Shown in pieces: positions 55,563 to 63,928 of a DNA stretch of 64,000 nt. This DNA is from Oleiagrimonas sp963747595 (GTDB lineage Bacteria > Pseudomonadota > Gammaproteobacteria > Xanthomonadales > Rhodanobacteraceae): positions 868,001 through 932,000 of the forward strand of contig CAVVFO010000001.1 in NCBI GenBank assembly GCA_963747595.1, written 5' to 3'. The notes under the pieces were generated by a model. It worked only from the letters and a program-made list of their open reading frames with translations, had not been told where the DNA came from and made no database searches. Position 1 is the stretch's first letter, and each line of letters opens with the position of its first letter. A program made the translations under genes and the position numbers.

Positions 55563-56510
55563 TCAGCCGAAGGTGAAGGTGAAGATGCGAAATCCCTTGT
55601 GCGGAATCTTGATGGTGACGATGTGATCGTTGTAGTTGTCGCTGTCGAACAGCGTGTACAGCTTGCTGGCCTGCACCGTGACCGGTGCCTGCTTCTTGCC
55701 GTCCACCGTGACCGTGAGCGTGACCGGATGTTTGCTGCTGGCCACCATGTGCAGCTTGCCGGACTTGAAATGCAGGCGGATCTCGCCGTGCGTGCCGGCC
55801 ATCTCGGCATATTCGCCGCTCATGTTCCACAGTCCCTGCAGGGCAAAGCGGTTGAGCGGCAGGTTGTCCGGCGCTTGATAGCGATGCGTGAAGCGCGAGG
55901 TGTGCTGACTGGAGACCATGTAGGTTTCGCGCGCACTGCCGAAGTACATTTCGGGCGAGCCGATGCGACTCAGGTTGGCGTCGTCCTGCTCGCCGCCGTT
56001 CATCGCGGCCATGCCCAGTTGCTGGCGGATGGCGTTCTCGGTTTCTTCGTAGTTGCCTTCGCCATAGTGGTGCATGACCACGTGGCCCTGTCTGTCGACC
56101 AGATACAGCGCAGGCCAGAAGCGATTGCTCCAGGCGTTCCAAGTGTCCATGTCGTTGTCCATCGCCACCGGGTACTCGATGCCCAGTTTTTTCACGGCGC
56201 GTTCGACATTGGATGTCTTCTTCTCGAAATCGAACTCCGGTGTGTGCACGCCGACGATCACCAGCCCCTTGTCGTGATATTTGCCGTACCACGTCTTGAG
56301 GTGCGGCAGCTCGCGCAGGCAGTTGATGCACGAGTAGGTCCAGAAATCGACCAGCACCACCTTGCCGCGCAGCGCCTGCATGGTCAGCGGTGGAGAATTG
56401 ATCCAGTGGCTGATGCCCTGGAAATCGGGGGCCCTGGCTGGCACCGCAAAGGCGACCTGCACCGCACAAAGGGCGATCACGCCCAGCATGTTTTTGATGC
56501 TTCGAATCAT
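55563..56510 (-). CDS. TlpA-like redoxin with a C-terminal beta-rich domain
   Basis: A 315-residue exported protein; the start at 56510 gives the usual signal peptide (MLGVIALCAVQVAFA). Residues 28-170 are a thioredoxin fold with the active site C61-I-N-C64 in FWTYSCINC. From about 190 it continues as a beta-rich domain of the type seen in the C-terminal part of DipZ, which may bind sugars. It probably reduces or reshuffles disulphides in the periplasm. It is the downstream partner of the cyclophilin gene (about 90 bp away). Confidence 0.83.
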   Translation of the reverse strand: MIRSIKNMLGVIALCAVQVAFAVPARAPDFQGISHWINSPPLTMQALRGKVVLVDFWTYSCINCLRELPHLKTWYGKYHDKGLVIVGVHTPEFDFEKKTSNVERAVKKLGIEYPVAMDNDMDTWNAWSNRFWPALYLVDRQGHVVMHHYGEGNYEETENAIRQQLGMAAMNGGEQDDANLSRIGSPEMYFGSARETYMVSSQHTSRFTHRYQAPDNLPLNRFALQGLWNMSGEYAEMAGTHGEIRLHFKSGKLHMVASSKHPVTLTVTVDGKKQAPVTVQASKLYTLFDSDNYNDHIVTIKIPHKGFRIFTFTFG

Positions 56511-56597
56511 GGGAAGTCTCCGTATGACGAGACGCAGCGCGTGCGTCGCAGGGGCGATCATCAAGATCGCACCGGAATACCGGAACTTACGCGCAGA

Positions 56598-57536
56598 TCA
56601 CCGCGATGGATGCGCTCGCCGTACCGGAAGCGGCAGGGCGCACAGGCCGACGTGGCCGGAAGACACCCGGTAGAACGCATCGTGGCGATGTCGCATGGCC
56701 TCCACGATACGATGAAATGTGGCGCTGTCGGTGCGCAGGACTTCCAGGTGCACACGTTTGGCACGGGGCACCTGCGAGGCCAGGCGCATGCGGCTGATCG
56801 GGACACGCTTGCCCGCGTCGGCATACACGCCCATCGGGGCCGGACCACGCGGCAGCGACGACAGGTGGCGCATCCCCTCGATGACCCGGCCAACCACCGC
56901 CAGGTTGCGGTCGATCCGCCGTGCCTGACCGATCACCGCATACAGCGTGTTGCCGTTGCCGCTGCGGGGAGCCACGTCGCGCGCCACGCCCACGGTGCCG
57001 TAACAGTGCGCAATCCATGCCTGGTGGGTTTCCGGATCACGGCCCACGGGGAAGTCACCGGAAAAGCCCACCACGGGCGCGTAGACATCGCCATCCGGCA
57101 GTGTGGTGAAGGGCAGGGAGGCATCGACCCTGCGGGTGAATTCGGGTGGCAGCGTGGTGCGCGCCGATCCCATGGATTTTGCCTTGGCCGGATGGTCGCT
57201 GTCCGGATCCCCCCACTGCGCCACGAAATTGTCCTGCACGCGATAGACCGATGTGCCGTCGAAATAGTGTTCGCGCAGCAGTGTCTTGAGGTTCTTGACG
57301 TGCGCCGGCGCCCAGTGGGGCGCCAGCTCGATCACCACGCGACCGTTCGGCAGGTCCATGTAGACGGTGTCCGCTGGATCCAGGGGATGCCACTCGGACG
57401 GCCTGGACGCCTTCAGCAGATCGTGCGTGCTCGGCGTGTTTCCGGCATGTGCCGTCGCCAGTGTCGGCAGGCACAGCGCGATGCTTGCGGCGCACAGCAG
57501 CAGGAACCATCGCGAAGAGGCAGTGGGAATCGGCAT
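56598..57536 (-). CDS. exported cyclophilin-type peptidyl-prolyl isomerase
   Basis: A 312-residue protein; the start at 57536 opens a signal peptide (WFLLLCAASIALCLPTLATA). The cyclophilin core runs from about residue 55: the V..LKTLLREHYFDGTSVYRVQDNF region, then VAQWGDP and, later, GNTLYAVIGQ. It catalyses prolyl cis-trans isomerisation in the periplasm and so helps protein folding. It lies directly upstream of the redoxin gene, a sensible partner for envelope folding. The C-terminal 60 residues are extra and not recognisable. Confidence 0.85.
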   Translation of the reverse strand: MPIPTASSRWFLLLCAASIALCLPTLATAHAGNTPSTHDLLKASRPSEWHPLDPADTVYMDLPNGRVVIELAPHWAPAHVKNLKTLLREHYFDGTSVYRVQDNFVAQWGDPDSDHPAKAKSMGSARTTLPPEFTRRVDASLPFTTLPDGDVYAPVVGFSGDFPVGRDPETHQAWIAHCYGTVGVARDVAPRSGNGNTLYAVIGQARRIDRNLAVVGRVIEGMRHLSSLPRGPAPMGVYADAGKRVPISRMRLASQVPRAKRVHLEVLRTDSATFHRIVEAMRHRHDAFYRVSSGHVGLCALPLPVRRAHPSR

Positions 57537-57880
57537 GGCGCATCCTTGGGTGTGCCGGTCGGCACAAGGCCCTACGTTAGCAAGTGCGGGGAGATGGCGC
57601 CTTGGAAAATCTCCGCAAGTGCGGGCAGGTGGTCCGGGGTACAAACGGTTTGCATCTGAAATCAGGCCGTCGAAGCAGCTCCCGGAGGTGCGCATCGTGG
57701 CGGCCGGATGCGGCCTTGACACACCCGGGCATCCACATGGGACCACGTGAAACATAACATTTGCGCGCGTATAGTGGATGCAAGCCGTTTCTGTTTTGCG
57801 GTCGTCTTCCGACATCGGGATTTTCAAACACCTCCTTGTGCCGGCTGCTGGTTCAACCAGCGCCACCTCAGGAGTGCCCC
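57537..57880. other. 344-bp divergent region between cyclophilin and crp-like gene
   Basis: No gene is seen. A perfect 13-bp palindrome CTGGTTCAACCAG (57848-57860) lies 20 bases before the crp-like start and could be an autoregulatory operator. TTGACA at 57716 and TATAGT at 57770 have no well-spaced partners. The region should hold both divergent promoters. Confidence 0.4.
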
Positions 57881-58098
57881 ATGTCGCTGAAAGATGCTTC
57901 CGTTGCCAATCGTCTGCTTGCCGGACTCCCCGAAGAAGATCGCTCGCGGCTGCTTGCCCGATGCAAGTGGGTGCAATTGCCGCTGGGCCAGTCGATGTGC
58001 GAGCCCGGCCAGCCCCTGCGCCATGCGTGTTTTCCCCTCGACTGTTTCTTCTCGCTGATCACCCAGGTCGACGATCAGGCGGACCTGGAGGTGGGGCT

Positions 58099-58106
58099 GA
58101 TTGGTT
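58099..58106. repeat. left 8-bp target-site duplication of the IS
   Basis: GATTGGTT, identical to 59428-59435. Eight bases is the normal duplication size for the IS256 family. Confidence 0.9.
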
Positions 58107-59427
58107 GGTAGTGCACCATCCGGTCTGTACTTTGGTCTGAGCTCCTGAGGAGTGGCAGGTCATCCGCTACCCTTCGTTGATTCTTTGACGAGAAGACAAA
58201 GGAACAACGAATGACCTGCCATGAACAGGATACCGAGAGCGTGTCTGCAGTGGAACTGATTGCCGAACGCGGATTGGACGGTCTGCCGGATGCGGTGGCT
58301 GCCTTGATCAACGAGGCCATGCGCGTGGAGCGGGATCGACACGTGGGTGCAGGCCGCTACGAACGCAGTGACGATCGCCGCGGCTACGCCAACGGCTACA
58401 AGACACGGACCATGAAGACCCGTATGGGGGCGCTTTCATTGCGTGTGCCCCAAGTGCGTGAGGGCGGCTTCTATCCGCAATCGCTGGACAAGGGGCTGCG
58501 TTCGGAGCGCGCACTGAAGCTGGCACTGGCGCAGATGTACGTGGAAGGCGTGTCCACGCGCAAAGTGGCACGGATCACGGAGCAGCTGTGTGGTTTCGAC
58601 GTCAGCTCGACGGAAGTCTCACGCTGCACTGCCCTGCTGGACGAGGAGCTGCACGCGTGGCGTGAGCGGGACCTGGGCGTCTACCCTTACGTGTATCTGG
58701 ATGCCCGCTACGAGAAAGTCCGCCACGCCGGACAGGTGATCGACGCGGCTGTCCTGGTGGCGTTGGGCGTGGCGCCTGACGGCAAGCGAGACGTGCTGGG
58801 TGTTTCAGTGGAGTTGTCCGAAGCGGAAGTGCATTGGCGGCACGTTCTGGAGCAGCTGGGCAAACGCGGCCTGCACGGTGTGAAGCTGTTCGTCTCGGAC
58901 AGCCATGCCGGCCTCAAGGCAGCTCGCGCCGCGGTGTTCCCGTCCGTCCCTTGGCAGCGCTGCCAGTTTCACTTGCAGCAGAACGCGGGCCAATACGTGC
59001 CGCGCCAGAGCATGCGCAAGGCCGTGGCACAGGACTTGCGGGCGGTTTTCAACGCGCCGGATGCCGAGGACGCCAAACGGCTGCTGGAGCGCTTCCTGAC
59101 AGCATGGGAAGCCAAAGCGCCGAAGCTGACCGCGTGGGCCGCCACCGCTGTACCGGAGGGCTTTGCCGTGTTCGCTTTGCCAGTGACACATCGGCGTCGC
59201 CTGCGCACCAGTAACGCGCTGGAGCGGCTCAACAAGGAGCTCAAACGACGCACGCGGGTCGCCACGCTGTTCCCCAGCGCAGCCTCTTGTGAACGCCTGG
59301 CCAGCGCTGTGGCCATGGAGATATCCGAGGAGTGGGTGAGCGGCCGCGCCTACCTCAACATGGATGTGGACGACTGATCCAACGCCAACGAAGGGTGACG
59401 AATTTACAGACGGAATGTTGCTTTATC
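58107..59427 (+). mobile_element. IS256-family insertion sequence, intact
   Basis: A 1,321-bp element flanked by the 8-bp duplications. Its ends form imperfect inverted repeats of 23 bp (17 matches), both reading CGTCTGTA or GGTCTGTA at their inner part. The transposase gene (58211-59377) is intact. The element split a Crp/Fnr-type gene. It is oriented in the same direction as that gene. Confidence 0.92.
58211..59377 (+). CDS. IS256-family transposase
   Basis: A 388-residue enzyme of normal length with the Transposase_mut architecture: N-terminal helix-turn region, GYANGYKTRTMKTRMG, and the catalytic triad D164 (YLDARYEKVR), D230 (VSDSHAGLKAA) and E338 (SNALERLNKEL). The CQFHLQQN motif between the second Asp and the Glu is present. 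It cuts and rejoins the inverted repeats of its own element. No frameshift or missing residue is seen, so it should be active. Confidence 0.95.
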   Translation: MTCHEQDTESVSAVELIAERGLDGLPDAVAALINEAMRVERDRHVGAGRYERSDDRRGYANGYKTRTMKTRMGALSLRVPQVREGGFYPQSLDKGLRSERALKLALAQMYVEGVSTRKVARITEQLCGFDVSSTEVSRCTALLDEELHAWRERDLGVYPYVYLDARYEKVRHAGQVIDAAVLVALGVAPDGKRDVLGVSVELSEAEVHWRHVLEQLGKRGLHGVKLFVSDSHAGLKAARAAVFPSVPWQRCQFHLQQNAGQYVPRQSMRKAVAQDLRAVFNAPDAEDAKRLLERFLTAWEAKAPKLTAWAATAVPEGFAVFALPVTHRRRLRTSNALERLNKELKRRTRVATLFPSAASCERLASAVAMEISEEWVSGRAYLNMDVDD

Positions 59428-59435
59428 GATTGGTT
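59428..59435. repeat. right 8-bp target-site duplication of the IS
   Basis: GATTGGTT, matching the left copy at 58099-58106. Confidence 0.9.
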
Positions 59436-59920
59436 CGGAGGGCATGATCGGCGTGCCAGTGATACTTGGCGTCCACGAGGCGCCGCAGCGCGTGCTGGTG
59501 CAGGGTGCCGGCCCGGCGCTGTCGATCACGCCTGCGGCGTTGCTGGCAGAAGTGGAGCGCAGCCCTGCCCTGCGACGCAGGCTCAATGCCTATATCTACG
59601 TCATGATGGTGCAGCTCGCGCAATCGGCCGTGTGCATTCATGCGCACGTGATCGAAGCACGCCTGGGGCGCTGGCTGCTGATGTGCAGCGATCGCGCGCA
59701 CTCGGCGGACTTCCGCGTGACCCACGAGTTTCTGTCTTACATGCTGGGTGTGCGCCGCCCCAGTGTCAGCGAAGCCGCGAAGGCGCTGCAGGCGCGGGGA
59801 TTGATTACCTATTCGCGCGGACATATCCATGTTCTGGACCGCCCGGCGCTGGAGGCCGCGGCGTGCATCTGCTATCGCATGGAGCGCGACACGTATCAGC
59901 GGGTGATGGGAGCCGCGTAA

Positions 59921-60278
59921 AAAAAACGTGGCTGTGTCCGCCAGCGTACCGACACCGCCGTTGGATGAGCATAAAGTAAATGCCCAGCCACGGAGATGCG
60001 CCGGCACGAGGCAGGCAAGCGGCGATGTGGGCCGGGTGGTACAGCAGTGCCCACCTGTGGCCGACGGCCGCAGGTGCACCATCGCTTCAGGCGGGGTGCG
60101 GTCTTGTGCGCCCGCCGGAGTGTGATCCGTGGCATTGCCTTCGTTTTCATCAGCTCATCTTGACGACATGCGCACTCATATACAGCAACGAGTCATACCC
60201 GACCGCCGGCACTCCGGAAGTGCTCTCGCTGGTGGCCAGGAACCAGGCGCCAGGGTCAGCCGCACGCGGTCACAGTCA
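59921..60278. other. 358-bp gap between the crp-like gene and the BrnT-BrnA fusion
   Basis: A run of A directly after the stop is followed by CGTGGCTG (59927-59934), which can pair with CAGCCACG at 59985-59992 across about 50 bases. On the minus strand this would be a stem followed by T-run. The rest has no recognisable gene; the BrnT frame is open upstream to about 60129 without any matching protein. Confidence 0.35.
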
Positions 60279-60842
60279 ATGACCCTGCGCGTTGAATGGG
60301 ACCAGGCGCGCGCTATTGTCAACCTGAAAAAGCACGGCGTGCCGTTTGGGGAAGCGCTGGGCATGTTTCTGGACCCCGACCGGATCGATCGCTACATGGA
60401 CCGCGACGCCTGCTTTCTTACGGTCGGCCAGACGCATGCGCGGCCGCTGACCATCCTCTATGCCATCCACGGCCGCATCATTCGCATCATTTCTGCCCGG
60501 AAGGCGTCGCGTCACGAGCTCCGCAGCTATTGGGAAAATCGTCAGGATCACGCTCAGGTGGGCCAACCCGCCGAACCGGCCCACGCGCCGAGGATGAGCG
60601 AGGCCACCAAAACCCGACTGGACAGGTTGTCCTTTGAAGACATCGACTTCAGCGACATTCCGGACAGCCCGGAGCATGCCGGCTGGATGTGCCCAGGGCC
60701 CCTGGTTCCACAAGCCAAGACGCAGGTGACGTTGGATATCGATCACGATGTGCTGGAGTACTTCCGCCACGCCGGCAAGGACTATCAGACCCAGATCAAC
60801 TGTGTGCTGCGCGCCTACATGCATGCGCAGAAGGACACATGA
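60279..60842 (+). CDS. BrnT-BrnA toxin-antitoxin as one in-frame fusion
   Basis: A 187-residue protein. Residues 1-88 match the BrnT toxin (RelE-like RNase): VEWDQARAIVNLKKHGVPF and the end IIRIISARKASRHELRSYW. Residues 106-187 match the BrnA antitoxin: an acidic region, then the ribbon-helix-helix part QVTLDIDHDVLEYFRHAGK...QTQINCVLRAYM. Normally these are two genes; here no stop lies between them. A second ATG at 60594 (residue 106), preceded by GAGG, could still start a separate 82-residue BrnA. No ribosome-binding site is obvious for 60279. The fused toxin may be self-neutralised. Confidence 0.85.
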   Translation: MTLRVEWDQARAIVNLKKHGVPFGEALGMFLDPDRIDRYMDRDACFLTVGQTHARPLTILYAIHGRIIRIISARKASRHELRSYWENRQDHAQVGQPAEPAHAPRMSEATKTRLDRLSFEDIDFSDIPDSPEHAGWMCPGPLVPQAKTQVTLDIDHDVLEYFRHAGKDYQTQINCVLRAYMHAQKDT

Positions 60843-61035
60843 CCGCGAATGCCGCTTGCGGCGATGAACGTGATCATCGGCGATTGGCGATGACCGGGCC
60901 GCGTCACTGGTCGTGGCATCCTCGTCCAGCAAGGCTGTGATCGCATCCCGCTATGGTGCCCGCGGGACCAGTGGGTGACTGGCCATGTTCACACTCCTGG
61001 CTGCCCTTGCCAGCTCGCGCCCGCCACGTGATCGA

Positions 61036-62160
61036 TCAGTGGGCGGCAAACACGTCTTTGCCGAATGCGTGCACGTTCCTGCCAGCGGCATAGCCCAGGT
61101 GCTTGAGCCCGAAATTGTCCTCGATGCTGCGCAGCAGGCTGTAATGGTTGTAGGGCTTGTGCGACACGGTGCCGGGCTTGATGAATGGTGACAGCAGCAC
61201 GGCGCCGATCCGGCCGCCGCCGGGACCATACTTGCCCGGCGGCGGGCCACCCGGGAGGCCCTGTTCGCCGCAGCAGGCCGTGCCGTCCGCACCCTCGTCG
61301 AACGTGATGACGATCAGGCCGTTTTTGCGGAATGCGGGCGAACGGGTGATGCGCGGGATCCACGTCTTCAGGAAGCGGTTGGCCGAAACGAGGCCGCCGG
61401 GTTGACCGTTGGCACAAGGGGCATCGTGACCGTCGTGGCACAGACCGGGCGTGATGTATGCCAGGTTGGGCGTGCTGCCGATGTGCTGCAGATCGTGCCG
61501 GAGCGTCTCCAGGGGGACCACGTGATCTTCGCAGTAGGCATGACGATCGATGATCGAATGGAAGTACACGAACGGGTCGTGCTTGTCGGCATACTCGTCG
61601 GTGGGGCTGGCCAGATTGGTGATGTCCTTGGCGCCGATGGGGACATGCCCGCAAGCGGCCGCCTCGCGCTTGGGGTCGTTGCCCATGTCTTCCATGTAGC
61701 CTTTCCAGCTCAGTCCGGCCGCGACGAGCTGGCCGGCCACTGTCTTGACGTCTGCCGGATAGACGCAGCCAGCGCCGACGGCCTGGCCTTGTGCATCCAG
61801 ACCCGGTCGCGTGCGGGTGAATTCCGTCATCACCGGGCAATCGTCCTGGGTCTGGGGGTTGGGGGCCTGACCGCTGATCATGGCGATGTAGTTGTCCAGG
61901 CTGTTGTGGCCGATGGCGTAGTAACGCGGCAGCAACGCGCCCCGTTTCGGCAACGCCTGTGCCAGATACGGCGCTGGCGAATGTTCACCGAAGGTGATGC
62001 TGTACGGCTCGTTTTCCAGCACGATGATGAACACGTGGCCCACGTGCGGCATGCCATGGTTGCCGTGTTGCGTGGGCGCGGCGGTGGCGGCCGCCCGGCC
62101 GGCGGGCAGCAGAATGGCCGCCAGCATGATCAGAGGCAGGAATCCGGACAGGCGGTGCAT
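61036..62160 (-). CDS. secreted phosphoesterase family protein (acid phosphatase/phospholipase C type)
   Basis: A 374-residue protein with a signal peptide (LPLIMLAAILLPAGRAAA). It carries the phosphoesterase (PF04185) pattern: HVFIIVLENEPYS, IGHNSLDNYIAMISGQAPN, a later LIVITFDEGADG and GAVLLSPFIKPG. The family covers acid phosphatases such as AcpA and phospholipases C. This one is short, so it is closer to the acid phosphatase type. It should act in the periplasm or outside. It is read convergently with the BrnT-BrnA gene. Confidence 0.85.
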   Translation of the reverse strand: MHRLSGFLPLIMLAAILLPAGRAAATAAPTQHGNHGMPHVGHVFIIVLENEPYSITFGEHSPAPYLAQALPKRGALLPRYYAIGHNSLDNYIAMISGQAPNPQTQDDCPVMTEFTRTRPGLDAQGQAVGAGCVYPADVKTVAGQLVAAGLSWKGYMEDMGNDPKREAAACGHVPIGAKDITNLASPTDEYADKHDPFVYFHSIIDRHAYCEDHVVPLETLRHDLQHIGSTPNLAYITPGLCHDGHDAPCANGQPGGLVSANRFLKTWIPRITRSPAFRKNGLIVITFDEGADGTACCGEQGLPGGPPPGKYGPGGGRIGAVLLSPFIKPGTVSHKPYNHYSLLRSIEDNFGLKHLGYAAGRNVHAFGKDVFAAH

Positions 62161-62304
62161 GGACGTTCCTCGGTGGGGAATAGGCGCTCATGCTACAACG
62201 CCGCCCGCGGTCGGCATGTGACACCGGAGTGCGCCCCACCCACGACCTGCCCCATGCACGGTGTTGCTGCTAGGCTGGCGGCACCGTTTTCCCGGTGCGA
62301 GTGC

Positions 62305-62907
62305 ATGGTCGCAAAAAGCTACGACAGGCAGTATTTCGACCATTGGTATCGACGTTCCGAGCATGCGCCGCGCTCGCCGGCGACACTGGAGCGCAAGGTG
62401 GCGCTGGCGGTGGCCATGGCGGAGTACTACCTGGGCCACCCGGTGCGCAACGTTCTGGACGTGGGCTGTGGCGAGGCCCGCTGGCGCGCTCCGCTGCGAA
62501 AGCTGCGGCCGCGCGTGCACTACAGCGGACTGGATTCCAGCGCGTATGCAGTGAGCCGTTACGGACGCAGCCGCAACATCGGCCTGGCGACCTTCGCCCA
62601 GCTGGAGCACCTGCGCCTCGATGCGCGTTTCGACCTCGTCATCCTCAGCGACGTGCTGCACTATCTGCCGCCGCGGGAGATACGCGCCGGATTGCCCGGG
62701 CTGGTGGAGATGCTCGAGGGACTGGCATTCATCGAGGTATTCACGCGCGGCGACGCGGTGCAGGGCGACAGGGATGGCTACCGTGCGCGCGCGAAGTCCT
62801 GGTACCTGAACGTGTTCCGCGAGGCGGGCCTGGTGCCCTGCGGCTCCAACGGCTATCTGGCGCCGCATCTGCATGATGCGGCAGCCATGCTGGAACGGGT
62901 CGATTGA
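62305..62907 (+). CDS. class I SAM-dependent methyltransferase
   Basis: A 200-residue protein; the start at 62305 (VAKSYDRQYFDHWYR) is chosen over an in-frame ATG at 62254 because it begins with the usual pre-fold segment. Motif I is D52-V-G-C-G56 and the fold continues with GLDSSAYAV and FDLVILSDVLHYLPP. It transfers a methyl group from S-adenosylmethionine; the substrate is unknown. It is divergent from the phosphoesterase gene. Confidence 0.85.
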   Translation: MVAKSYDRQYFDHWYRRSEHAPRSPATLERKVALAVAMAEYYLGHPVRNVLDVGCGEARWRAPLRKLRPRVHYSGLDSSAYAVSRYGRSRNIGLATFAQLEHLRLDARFDLVILSDVLHYLPPREIRAGLPGLVEMLEGLAFIEVFTRGDAVQGDRDGYRARAKSWYLNVFREAGLVPCGSNGYLAPHLHDAAAMLERVD

Positions 62908-62938
62908 CGCGAATCCGGGACGATGCAGACCGGGCGAC

Positions 62939-63388
62939 TTACAGCGACGCCTGTTTCGGATAGGTGATGCGTTCGATGCCTGCTTGCAGATAGCGGCGCG
63001 CGAAGATGGGATCCAGCCGCTTGATCTCTCTGCGCAGCTTGTCCAGTGATGCCTCATCCGGCGTATGCACGAAGACGAAGGCACCGCCGTGCTGGGCATG
63101 GCGCAGGTCATCGTCCAGAAAGCCGGCCTCGGTGCCGAGCCATTCGGCGATGGATTCCTGCATGTCATCGAACCAGTTGGCGTCGTCCTGCGATTCGACC
63201 TCTTTGACGACGAATTCGCCCGATGCCGCGGCCACATCGTCGCCGGCGAACCCGGCATCCTGCACCAGTGTCTTTTCCACTTCCTGCGCGCGCGCGTAGT
63301 TGTCGAAGGCCATGACCGTGTAGTGGATCGGGTAGAACAGGCCGAATGACGAATCGCTGTGCTTGAAGAAATCCCACCGGTGTTTCAT
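62939..63388 (-). CDS. small acidic protein, function unknown
   Basis: A 149-residue soluble protein that I do not assign to a named family. It is acidic with aromatic-rich ends and looks like an alpha/beta fold of two similar halves (YPIHYTVMAFDNYARAQEV and AFVFVHTPDEASLDKLRREI). The pattern suggests a ferredoxin-like domain. It may be co-transcribed with the MAPEG gene upstream (about 100 bp). Confidence 0.6.
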   Translation of the reverse strand: MKHRWDFFKHSDSSFGLFYPIHYTVMAFDNYARAQEVEKTLVQDAGFAGDDVAAASGEFVVKEVESQDDANWFDDMQESIAEWLGTEAGFLDDDLRHAQHGGAFVFVHTPDEASLDKLRREIKRLDPIFARRYLQAGIERITYPKQASL

Positions 63389-63492
63389 GCCTTGTCCTCG
63401 GGTCGCGGAGCCATCTGAATCAGTCTAGCGACTACGGCTGAATCTTGCGTGCATGGTGCCTCGGGCCCTTCAACGCGACCCGCTGGCGGGGG

Positions 63493-63888
63493 TCAGCCGA
63501 CCAGCAGCAGCACGCGCACCGTGCCGATGCCCGCCAGCACGGTCACCGCGGCCCAGGCCAACAGCGAGATGGTGAAGGCCGGGCCGCGTGCACCGGCGCG
63601 CTGCGCGTACGCCAGTGCGTACCAGATGCGTGCCGTCACCCACACCAGTCCAAAGATACCCGCCAGGGTGGGGTTGTCGTAGCGTGCTGCCAGCCACAAC
63701 ACCGGCAGGAACATCACCGTGCTTTCCAGCGTGTTCATCTGCACGCGATAGACACGCTCGAAATCCGGGTGTCCGCTGACGGCCGGTGCCTCGATGCCAT
63801 GGCGACCGCGGGCACGCGCCACCGCCACCAGGGTGCCGAACTGCAGCAGGACGGTCAGCAGGGTGACCAGTGCCGGCAGGTGGGTCAT
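63493..63888 (-). CDS. MAPEG-family membrane protein
   Basis: A 131-residue protein with four hydrophobic segments and the family motif RVYRVQMNTLESTVMFLP. MAPEG proteins (microsomal glutathione S-transferase-like) are trimeric membrane enzymes that conjugate glutathione or process lipids. Length is typical. The bacterial role is unknown. Confidence 0.87.
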   Translation of the reverse strand: MTHLPALVTLLTVLLQFGTLVAVARARGRHGIEAPAVSGHPDFERVYRVQMNTLESTVMFLPVLWLAARYDNPTLAGIFGLVWVTARIWYALAYAQRAGARGPAFTISLLAWAAVTVLAGIGTVRVLLLVG

Positions 63889-63928
63889 GAGCGTGTTCCC
63901 GCGGGGCGGATGCCACCTTTACCCGGCA

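Larger units (their letters stand above)
57881..59920 (+). pseudogene. Crp/Fnr-family regulator disrupted by an IS256-family element
   Basis: The 5' part (57881-58106) begins with AGGAG-preceded ATG and encodes the first half of a cyclic-nucleotide-binding-like domain. The 3' part (59436-59920) resumes with GMIGVPVILG and encodes the rest plus a winged-helix motif (RRPSVSEAAKALQARG). Removing the IS and one 8-bp duplication restores one frame of 236 residues without any other damage, so the insertion looks recent. The first half now ends a few codons into the IS. No Fe-S Cys set is visible. The regulator is probably inactive in this strain. The last 158 codons can still be read from ATG 59444. 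Confidence 0.92.

Noticed and set aside
55344..57659. 771-codon open frame on the plus strand
   Set aside because: It runs antisense over the redoxin and cyclophilin genes, which carry signal peptides and active-site motifs.
60129..60278. N-terminal extension of the BrnT-BrnA frame by 50 codons
   Set aside because: BrnT proteins begin close to VEWDQAR; the extension has no family similarity, so the ATG at 60279 is kept.
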